Assembly: GCF_004340875.1 (NCBI RefSeq)
Contig: NZ_SLXQ01000004.1
Coordinates: 278,994 to 342,993, forward strand
Direction of reading: 5' to 3'
Origin: Tamaricihabitans halophyticus
GTDB lineage: Bacteria; Actinomycetota; Actinomycetes; Mycobacteriales; Pseudonocardiaceae
Length of the DNA stretch: 64,000 bases
The first letter of the stretch is position 1; every line of letters starts with the position of its first letter. A program made the translations under genes and the position numbers. This document shows positions 57,987 through 64,000 of the stretch, in pieces. The notes under the pieces were generated by a model. That model was not told the DNA's origin and did no database searches. It saw only the letters and a program-made list of their open reading frames with translations.

Positions 57987-58598
57987 GTGATCCCGGATGG
58001 GTGCGTGGACCTGGTGTGGCTCGACGGCCGACCCTTCGTCATGGGCGCCGACACCAAGCCGCTGGTCTGGGCGGCGATCGGCGCGCCAGCCTGTGGAATT
58101 CGACTACGGCCGGGAATGGCCGGCGCCGTGCTGGGCCTTCCCGCGTACGAGGTGCGTGATCAACAGATCCCGCTTGCCCAACTGTGGCCCTCGACATCCG
58201 AGTGGACCGACGGTACGGACCCGGTGGAGCCGTCGGGGCGGCTTCGACTGTTGGCAGAGGCCGTGTTACACCGCAGGGCGGAACCGGATCCGCTCATCGG
58301 CGCCGCGGTTCGCCGGTTGGGTGTTCCTGGGGCTCGCGTCGCGGCCGTCGCGGCTGATCTCGGGGTCAGCGAGCGTCATCTGAATCGGCTGGTCAGCGCG
58401 GCGGTGGGCTACGGCCCCAAGTTCCTGGCTCGGGTGGCTCGGCTGCGTGGCCTGATCGCGGCCGGTGAGCCGGTGCTGGCCGATCGTGCGCTTGCGGCTG
58501 GCTACGCCAGCCAGGCGCATATGGCCGACGAAGTGCGGTGTCTCACCGGCCTGACCGCTGTCCGATTTCTGGAAGACGCGGCGTTAACGGCTGCGTAG
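57987..58598 (+). CDS. AraC-type regulator with DUF6597-like N-terminus
   Basis: A 203-residue protein. The N-terminal part (IPDGCVDLVWLDGRPFVMGADTKPL) belongs to the family of N-terminal sensor domains seen in AraC proteins with a PDGC-D-L motif. The C-terminal helix-turn-helix region (AVAADLGVSERHLNRLVSAAVGYGPKFLARVARLR and ALAAGYASQAHMADEVRCLTGLTAVRFL) is a complete AraC domain. Compared with relatives, the N-terminus looks short by roughly 30-40 residues. The GTG start lies 3 bases after the lycopene cyclase stop, so the two are co-transcribed and it may regulate that gene. Confidence 0.83.
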   Translation: MIPDGCVDLVWLDGRPFVMGADTKPLVWAAIGAPACGIRLRPGMAGAVLGLPAYEVRDQQIPLAQLWPSTSEWTDGTDPVEPSGRLRLLAEAVLHRRAEPDPLIGAAVRRLGVPGARVAAVAADLGVSERHLNRLVSAAVGYGPKFLARVARLRGLIAAGEPVLADRALAAGYASQAHMADEVRCLTGLTAVRFLEDAALTAA

Positions 58599-58608
58599 CC
58601 TCCGTCGC

Positions 58609-59463
58609 ATGAGCATTGACCTGAAAGCTGCCCGGAAGTTCACCGAATCCACCGCCCGCCTCCTTGAGCGGCACCAGCTGGCCGTACTTCTTGATGACGC
58701 GCCGATTCAGCCGGTTTTGACCGCGCTCAAGGCTTACCAGAACAGCGATGGCGGGTTCGGGCATGCGCTGGAACCCGACGTACGGTGTCCCGGTAGCCAA
58801 CCGGCCGCGGCCCTGTCGGCGCTCGACGTGCTCATCGACGTGGCCGCCGGGGACGACCCCATGATCACCGAGCTGGCCGACTGGACCGCCACCATCGCCC
58901 ACCCGGACGGTGGTCTGCCGACCGTATTGCCATCGGCCGCCGCCCACCCGCACGCGCCATGGATGGCGCCCGATACCGCGGCGGGGTTTTTCACCTACGC
59001 GCTCGCGGCCAGGCTGTGGCGTCTCGGCGTGCGGCACCCGTGGCTCGACAAGGCAACCGCATGGTGCTGGAACCAGATCGACGCGATCGAGAACCCGGCC
59101 GGCTACACGGTGAAGTGCGCACTCGAATTCCTCGACGCGGTCCCCGATCCGGTCCGCGCCGCGGCAGCCATCGAGCGCTTCCGTCCAGCGATCCGCGCGG
59201 ACGGCACGGTCCCCGTCGAGGGTGGAATCGAGAACGAGCACATCAAGCCGCTCGATCTTTCGCCCCGGCCAGCGGCGCCGAGCAGGGAGTTGTTCGGCGA
59301 CAAGATGATCGAAGCTGATCTGGAGCGGCTGGAAGGCGAGCAGTTGGGCGACGGCGGCTGGGACTTCCACTTCCTGCACTTCTCCCCCGGCCAGACCGTG
59401 GAATGGCGCGGCCTGGTCACCCTGGCTGCCATCCGGACGCTGCGCACACACGGCAGGGTTTAA
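58609..59463 (+). CDS. Prenyltransferase/squalene-oxidase-like alpha-alpha toroid protein
   Basis: A 284-residue protein with repeats of the terpenoid-cyclase/prenyltransferase toroid type. QNSDGGFGHALEPDVRCPGSQPAAALSALDVL near residue 45, HPDGGLPTVLP near 105 and GDGGWDFHF near 247 resemble QW-type repeats. The Asp-rich DxDD or DCTAE catalytic motifs of true cyclases are not seen, so enzymatic terpene cyclisation is not claimed. Function is unknown. It follows the AraC-type gene by 10 bases and lies in the same direction as the lycopene cyclase, suggesting one operon. Confidence 0.75.
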   Translation: MSIDLKAARKFTESTARLLERHQLAVLLDDAPIQPVLTALKAYQNSDGGFGHALEPDVRCPGSQPAAALSALDVLIDVAAGDDPMITELADWTATIAHPDGGLPTVLPSAAAHPHAPWMAPDTAAGFFTYALAARLWRLGVRHPWLDKATAWCWNQIDAIENPAGYTVKCALEFLDAVPDPVRAAAAIERFRPAIRADGTVPVEGGIENEHIKPLDLSPRPAAPSRELFGDKMIEADLERLEGEQLGDGGWDFHFLHFSPGQTVEWRGLVTLAAIRTLRTHGRV

Positions 59464-59499
59464 TCTCCGCAGCTCAGATCAGGGCCGAGGAGGCGTCAC

Positions 59500-60330
59500 A
59501 TGGACAGCTACGGGAACTACGAAGTGTTGAAACTCGACTGGGCCGGGGCGGGCGTGTTGCGCGTGAGCATCGACAATCCCAGTCGAGCCAACGCGTTGGA
59601 CGCGACTGGCCACGGCGAGATCACCCGGATCTGGCGCGAGGCCGATGCGGATGAGCGGGTACGCGCCGTGCTAATTACCGGAGCCGGTGACAACTTCAGC
59701 GCCGGCGGTGATCTGGGCTGGGTCCGCGACCTCGCCGACGATCCGCAGGCGCGCATTGCCGGGTTGCGGGAAGCGCGGGAGCTGGTCACCAACCTGGTGA
59801 ACTTCACCAAGCCCGTGGTGTCCGCGGTGCGGGGTGTCGCCGTCGGTGCCGGGCTGGCCGCCGCCCTGCTCGCCGATGTCTCGGTGGTCGCGAAGGATGC
59901 GCGGTTGATCGACGGCCACACGAAACTCGGGGTGGCCGCGGGCGATCACGCGGCCCTGATCTGGCCGCTGCTGTGTGGCCTGGCCAAGGCCAAGTACTAC
60001 CTGCTGACCTGCGATCAGCTAGACGGCGCCGAGGCCGAACGAATCGGCCTGGTATCCCTTGCCGTACCGGACGACGAGGTCACCGACAGGGCGACCGAGA
60101 TCGCTGGCCGGCTCGCGAACGGCGCGCCAACCGCCGTCCAGTGGACCAAACACGCCCTCAACTCCTGGCTGCGCTCGGCCATGCCACACTTCGATGCCGC
60201 GCTCGCCCTCGAGTTCCTCGGCTTCGCCGGACCCGAAGTGCAGGAAGGACTCGCCGCACTGACCGACAAACGCGCACCCACCTTCCACCAGGACAGCGAC
60301 GACGGCAATCCGCAGGGATATCGCGGTTAA
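59500..60330 (+). CDS. Enoyl-CoA hydratase/isomerase family protein
   Basis: A 276-residue crotonase-fold enzyme. The first oxyanion-hole loop is [15 protein letters not shown], the second is in [47 protein letters not shown]. At the usual second catalytic Glu position an Asp appears (AAGDHAAL), a recognised subgroup of hydratases. It acts on acyl-CoA esters in the cytoplasm. GAGGAGG precedes ATG 59500 at good spacing. It is 36 bases after the toroid gene and may share its transcript. Confidence 0.9.
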   Translation: MDSYGNYEVLKLDWAGAGVLRVSIDNPSRANALDATGHGEITRIWREADADERVRAVLITGAGDNFSAGGDLGWVRDLADDPQARIAGLREARELVTNLVNFTKPVVSAVRGVAVGAGLAAALLADVSVVAKDARLIDGHTKLGVAAGDHAALIWPLLCGLAKAKYYLLTCDQLDGAEAERIGLVSLAVPDDEVTDRATEIAGRLANGAPTAVQWTKHALNSWLRSAMPHFDAALALEFLGFAGPEVQEGLAALTDKRAPTFHQDSDDGNPQGYRG

Positions 60331-60466
60331 GGAATCGGTTACGTCAGGGTGCCTAGCCCCCAACACGGACCGACCACTCCGGATGTAGTACGAACGGGTG
60401 ATAATGGCAAAACACGAATGAACCTTTGATAACCATGTCCCCTATGGGCCTACAGCAAGACCGAGG

Positions 60467-62173
60467 ATGGCGGTTGTGAAGGCGGACCTCGGCACCGTGC
60501 GCTTCGCGTTCCAACCGCTGTACAGCCTGCGGGATGGCAAGGTCGTGGCGGTGGAAACCCTGGCGAGACCGCGGGCCGGCAGCATTACCGATCTGCTGCG
60601 CAGCGCGCGCGGGCAGGTTCAGTTGGCGGAGCTGGATCTCGCGCTGGCGACCAAATCCGTGCACACCGCGGCCGAGCAGGACGCCAACCTGCCACTGCAC
60701 GTCAACCTGCTCGCCACCACCGCCGTTCGGCCGGTGCGGGAGTTTCAACCACTGCTGCGGGCGCTCAGCGACTCCGGCAGGCGCACCAGGGACGTCGTGC
60801 TCGAGATCTGTCCGCCGTTCGGCCGGATCCCGCCAGACACCCTGCTGCGCGGTATGCACGCACTTGCCGAACAGGGCTTCCGCATCGCCGTGGACGGCGT
60901 TGGGGAGGGCGACGTGCCCATGCGGGTACTCGCACAAGCCCCCGCGGACACCATCAAGATCGACCGCAGGATCATCGCGGGGCTACCGGATGATCCGTGC
61001 GCCATGGCCCTCACCGAATCGTTGGTGCATCTGGCGAAACGCAACGACGCCCATCCCGTTGCGGTCGGCGTGGAAACCGAGGCGCAGCTCGAGGCCGCCC
61101 GCGGCCTTGGTATCCGGTTGGCCCAGGGCGAACTGCTCGCCAAGGCGCGGTTCGAGCTCAGCACCGCGCCATCCATGAGCCCCGTCACACCGGCGCGTGG
61201 CAAGCAGCATCCGGTCGCTTTCGGACCCACGCAGGCGCCGCGGGTACGGGACTTCCTGCGTCCGGCCCACACCCTGCCGGCGGAGGCCACCGCGGATGAA
61301 GTACGCGAGGTGTTCGTGGCCGAGGGTGGTCCAACCGGCGTGGTGCTGGTGGACGAGCACGACCGCCCGCGCTGGTCGATCGACCGCAACCGGTTCCTGC
61401 TCGCGGTCACCGGGCCGTACGGGCACGCGCTGCATGCGAGCAAGGAGGCGGCCAGGTTGGCAGATCCCCCGCATGTGATCGGGATCGAGGCAACCGCGAT
61501 GCAGCTACTCGACCTGGTGACCAACGCGGCGTGGAGCAGGACCGGTGACAACGTGATCGTGATCGACGCGCGGGGCCGGTGCGTCGGCATGGTGCGGGTA
61601 ACCGAGGTGGTTCGCGGCGTCGCCGAGACGAAGATCGAGCATGCCGCCGCGCTCAACCCGCTGACCCGGTTGCCCGGCAGCGATGTGGTCGCCCGTGACG
61701 TCGACGGCCGGATCGCCGCGCGCCGCGCGTTCGCGACGGCCTGGCTGGACGTGGACGGCTTCAAGACGGTGAACGATACGGCTGGTTTCGCGGCCGGCGA
61801 CGATCTGCTCAGGGATCTGGGGCGGACGTTGAGTTCGGCGACCACCGGGCTGCGTACGGTGACCATTGGGCACGTCGGCGGCGATGACTTCCTCCTGGTC
61901 AGCGACCTCGAAGAGCTGCCCATCGTGGCCTCAGCGGTGCTGGACCGGCAATGGATGGTGGAACGGCTGCCGGTCACCGTCTCGCTCGCCACCCTGGTGT
62001 GCGCTGTTGGCGCGGTGAACTCCTACCGCGAGGTCGCCAGACTGCTCGCACCGCTGAAGACGCACGCGAAAGCGGTCCGCGGGTCAAGCTGGGTACTTGG
62101 CCGACCCGGCAGCGACCGAGTCGATGTCCTGCGCGGCCGGCCGCATCGGCTGCCCGCCCAACGCGTCTCCTGA
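60467..62173 (+). CDS. EAL-CBS-GGDEF protein, likely catalytically impaired
   Basis: A 568-residue protein with reversed order: EAL (1-235), a CBS pair (about 250-385; VRDFLRPAHTLPAEATADEVREVF and DNVIVIDARGRCVGMVRVTEVV) and GGDEF (about 395-545). The EAL motif reads ETL, the metal-binding DDFG region is VDGVGEG (second Asp lost), and EGVET reads VGVET, so phosphodiesterase activity is doubtful. The GGDEF signature is GGDDF (~470). CBS domains could sense adenine nucleotides. The 136 bases upstream include an AT-richer promoter-like region. Confidence 0.88.
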   Translation: MAVVKADLGTVRFAFQPLYSLRDGKVVAVETLARPRAGSITDLLRSARGQVQLAELDLALATKSVHTAAEQDANLPLHVNLLATTAVRPVREFQPLLRALSDSGRRTRDVVLEICPPFGRIPPDTLLRGMHALAEQGFRIAVDGVGEGDVPMRVLAQAPADTIKIDRRIIAGLPDDPCAMALTESLVHLAKRNDAHPVAVGVETEAQLEAARGLGIRLAQGELLAKARFELSTAPSMSPVTPARGKQHPVAFGPTQAPRVRDFLRPAHTLPAEATADEVREVFVAEGGPTGVVLVDEHDRPRWSIDRNRFLLAVTGPYGHALHASKEAARLADPPHVIGIEATAMQLLDLVTNAAWSRTGDNVIVIDARGRCVGMVRVTEVVRGVAETKIEHAAALNPLTRLPGSDVVARDVDGRIAARRAFATAWLDVDGFKTVNDTAGFAAGDDLLRDLGRTLSSATTGLRTVTIGHVGGDDFLLVSDLEELPIVASAVLDRQWMVERLPVTVSLATLVCAVGAVNSYREVARLLAPLKTHAKAVRGSSWVLGRPGSDRVDVLRGRPHRLPAQRVS

Positions 62174-62242
62174 CACCGAGGGAACCTGGACAGGCGCCCG
62201 GGCCGTCCGATATACGAAAAGGGACGAGTCACTCACCCGTAG

Positions 62243-62270
62243 CGGTTTCCGCGGAATCCCCCGGAAACCG
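62243..62270 (+). terminator. Hairpin after the EAL-CBS-GGDEF gene
   Basis: CGGTTTCCG (62243-62251) pairs perfectly with CGGAAACCG (62262-62270) around a 10-base loop. A second stem, CACCGG/CCGGTG, follows at 62275-62293. Together they lie 70-120 bases after the stop and before the next operon, fitting termination. Confidence 0.5.
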
Positions 62271-62350
62271 AGCACACCGGATCGCGCCCGGTGTTACGGT
62301 CGTGACCGCACGTGCCCGATACGTGCAACTCATGCCGCGAGGAGGGGAAC

Positions 62351-62827
62351 ATGAGCCAGCCAGGCCCGAACCCGGAGACTGCCGCGCTAGGCGCCGCAGC
62401 GGGCGCCGCACCCACGGTAGGCGCCGCTGTCGGCGCAGGCGCGATCGGCGCGGGGGCGATGAGCGCTCTCGGCGCGGTCGCCAACCAGGGTGGCGGCGAA
62501 GGCGGCGGCCGCTTCGAATACACCGAAGAACAACTCCGCTCCATCATGCGACGCTGGCAAGGCCTAGCCAACAGTTACAATGCGGACGTCCAGAGGGCGG
62601 AGCCCCTACGGCGGATTCAGGGTCCCGGGAACGAGTATGTGAGCGCCCGCTATGCATTGGCAGCCAATGCGGCCGGACAAAAGGTCATCGACTCGCTGAT
62701 CGAACGCCGCGAGTACTGCCAGGCGCAGGCCGATAAATGCGCGAAGGCGCTCGGCGAATACACCGAGACCGAGGACCAGGCAGCCCGGGAAATGCGCCGC
62801 CAAGACGATAAGGGCGGCCCACTGTAA
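62351..62827 (+). CDS. PE-like small secreted-type protein (ESX context)
   Basis: A 158-residue protein. The N-terminal 55 residues are Ala/Gly-rich and hydrophobic; the rest is helical and charged (YTEEQLRSIMRRWQGLANSYNADVQRAE, then AANAAGQKVIDSLIERREYCQAQADKCAKALGEYTETE). The W-Q-G within a long helix and the size recall PE/WXG100-like proteins found in Pseudonocardiaceae before DUF3558 and PPE-like genes. A strong GAGGAGGGG precedes ATG 62351. Export by a type VII system is an inference from the trio, not shown here. Confidence 0.7.
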   Translation: MSQPGPNPETAALGAAAGAAPTVGAAVGAGAIGAGAMSALGAVANQGGGEGGGRFEYTEEQLRSIMRRWQGLANSYNADVQRAEPLRRIQGPGNEYVSARYALAANAAGQKVIDSLIERREYCQAQADKCAKALGEYTETEDQAAREMRRQDDKGGPL

Positions 62828-62829
62828 CC

Positions 62830-63450
62830 ATGCGCGCCTGGACCCTGCTACCCGCACTTCTCGCCGCCGGCATGCTGCTCGCCGGCTGCGCCGACACCGA
62901 AACCGGCGAAGCCACCCCGGCCGCAACCGGAAGCGCGCCAACCAACAGCTCACCCAGCGGCGGCGACACAACACCCGAGGGCGCACCCAAAGTCGAAAAC
63001 CCGCTCGACACCAGCAAGTACCAGCAGGACCCGTGCAGCACGCTCACCTCCGCGCAACTACAAGAACTCGCTCTCGATGAGCCCGGCGAAGAGGACCCAG
63101 CAAAGGCCGGCCCGGCATGCTTCTGGTGGAACAACGAGGCAGTGTCGAATGCATCGATCATCTTTGTGACAGCTGGCAATAACGGGATCAGCGACATCTA
63201 CGCCAACCAGGACACCAACGCCGTCTTCGAAGAACTCCCCGCCATCGAAGGCCACCCCGTAGTTGCCTACGGCTCAGTCGCAGGTGAACACGAAAAGGGC
63301 TACTGCACCCTCGCCGTTGGCGCCACCGACCAACTCTTCCTCAGCATCGGCGTGAAAGTGTCCCGCGCCAACGTCGGCCAACGCGATCCCTGCGTCGCCG
63401 CCCAGGGGGTCGCCGAAATGATGATTAACACGATGCAGGGGGGATCCTGA
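62830..63450 (+). CDS. DUF3558 family lipoprotein
   Basis: A 206-residue lipoprotein. Signal peptide ending LLAGC (lipidated Cys 20), a Thr/Ser/Pro-rich spacer (21-60), then the DUF3558 core: DPCSTLTSAQLQEL, ACFWWNN and a late Cys in GYCTLAVGATDQLFLSI with RDPCVAAQGVAEMMI, suggesting disulfides. Function unknown. The ATG lies 2 bases after the preceding stop and its own stop overlaps the next start (TGATG), so the three genes are tightly coupled. Confidence 0.85.
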   Translation: MRAWTLLPALLAAGMLLAGCADTETGEATPAATGSAPTNSSPSGGDTTPEGAPKVENPLDTSKYQQDPCSTLTSAQLQELALDEPGEEDPAKAGPACFWWNNEAVSNASIIFVTAGNNGISDIYANQDTNAVFEELPAIEGHPVVAYGSVAGEHEKGYCTLAVGATDQLFLSIGVKVSRANVGQRDPCVAAQGVAEMMINTMQGGS

Positions 63451-64000
63451 TGTCATCGCCAGTAAACTCGAATTCATCGCAGGACGTATTCAACGCGGCT
63501 ATCGGTGGACTATTCAGTCTTTCACCAAGCCAGATCTACGAGGTAGTGCATGGCGGCCCAGGCGCCGGCTCACTCGGTGAGGCTGAAGGCATGGGTAGTG
63601 AGATCGCCAGCAGTGAGAACGAGCGGGTTGGCGAGATTCAGCAGCTGAAGGCCGAAATCGAGTCTGGTTGGCAAGGTAACGCTGGCGCGGGTGCGGCGGG
63701 CGCGGCGGCGCCGCTGGCGGAATCGGCACAGCAAGGCGCCAACCAGCTCGGCAAAGCGCAGAGTATTCATACGATGCAGCGGGATGTATTCGACAACACC
63801 AAGAACTCGGTGGTTCAGATTCCGGAGAACCCACCGGAACCGAATTTCATCGATCAGGTATTCCCGTTCGCCACCGACCACGCACAAAAGGCGGCGGATT
63901 ACCAGGCCAAGGCCGAATACAATATGCAGGTCTTCGAGAAATACGAAGGCACCAGCAGTTCCAGCCAGGACACCCTGCCAACGGAATACGGTCAGCTACG
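63450..64000 (+). CDS. PPE/WXG-like protein, N-terminal part (3' cut by window)
   Basis: The frame opens at ATG 63450, overlapping the DUF3558 stop, and stays open to the window end (183 residues). The protein starts SSPVNSNSSQDVFNAAIGGL and has an extended helical region with SGWQGNAGAGAAGAAAPLAE, a W-x-G helix-turn-helix hairpin as in PPE and WXG100 proteins, then a second helical arm ending FPFATDHAQKAADYQAKAEY. It is probably a type VII secretion substrate paired with the PE-like protein two genes upstream. Confidence 0.7.
   Translation, partial: MSSPVNSNSSQDVFNAAIGGLFSLSPSQIYEVVHGGPGAGSLGEAEGMGSEIASSENERVGEIQQLKAEIESGWQGNAGAGAAGAAAPLAESAQQGANQLGKAQSIHTMQRDVFDNTKNSVVQIPENPPEPNFIDQVFPFATDHAQKAADYQAKAEYNMQVFEKYEGTSSSSQDTLPTEYGQL

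Noticed and set aside
60331..60466. Possible small gene in the AT-richer gap before the EAL-CBS-GGDEF gene
   Set aside because: No frame with a ribosome-binding site and plausible coding bias is present; it looks like a promoter region.

Overview
High-GC chromosomal DNA of an actinomycete, most likely a Pseudonocardiaceae member. This rests on the YidC–DUF6412–M23 peptidase order, the DtxR/IdeR-type iron boxes, the erythrochelin-like NRPS logic, acVLRF1, and a PE/DUF3558/PPE-like trio at the right edge. Genus cannot be fixed from sequence alone. No rRNA, tRNA, IS element, phage gene or CRISPR array was seen.

Layout. (1) 1-2.6 kb: end of an MgtE magnesium transporter, then YidC, a DUF6412 protein and a secreted M23 peptidase. 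(2) 2.8-26.8 kb: a complete-looking hydroxamate siderophore locus: L-ornithine N5-hydroxylase, a two-gene heterodimeric ABC exporter, a GNAT/AlcB-type acyltransferase, an MbtH protein, a 4793-residue four-module NRPS, a siderophore-binding lipoprotein and two FecCD permeases. Iron boxes lie in both divergent promoter regions (4288-4306; 24422-24557). (3) 26.8-35 kb: a P450/ferredoxin pair, an Rv1733c-like membrane protein, a secreted arylsulfotransferase-like protein, a GNAT-MFS pair divergent from an XRE-cupin regulator, an MpaB-like oxygenase with a TetR regulator. (4) 35.1-45.2 kb: a vitamin B12 regulon block with three cobalamin riboswitches in front of a BtuCDF-type importer, a class I ribonucleotide reductase (nrdAB) and metE. 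(5) 45.2-62.2 kb: a second P450, two degenerate GGDEF/EAL proteins, a peroxiredoxin, an LCP protein, a GT87-like membrane enzyme, a small HTH protein, ABC-F, acVLRF1, a dGTPase homologue, lycopene cyclase, an AraC-type regulator, a toroid protein and an enoyl-CoA hydratase. (6) 62.3-64 kb: a PE-like / DUF3558 lipoprotein / PPE-like trio, the last cut by the window edge.

Main candidate system. Read by eye, the NRPS adenylation domains give codes for module 2 = Ser (DVWHFSLVDK) and module 3 = N5-hydroxyornithine (DMENLGLINK). Modules 1 and 4 share a related code (DV[W/F][F/A]LVCVNK), inferred to be N5-acetyl-N5-hydroxyornithine. This is the erythrochelin order, but module 1 carries an inserted N-methyltransferase, no epimerization or thioesterase domain is visible, and the final condensation domain has an altered active-site motif. 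The inferred product is an N-methylated erythrochelin-like tetrapeptide, possibly released as a diketopiperazine. The exporter pair shows complementary decay: one subunit lost Walker A, Walker B, Q-loop and H-loop but keeps LSGGQ; the other has the reverse.

The B12 block fits known logic: vitamin uptake and two B12-independent isoenzymes (MetE, class I RNR) are placed under B12 riboswitches. The nrdA and metE leaders look like recent duplicates, including a downstream hairpin with a compensatory base-pair change and an identical ribosome-binding site. NrdB has Phe in place of the radical Tyr and Glu as first metal ligand, the signature of class Ic enzymes.
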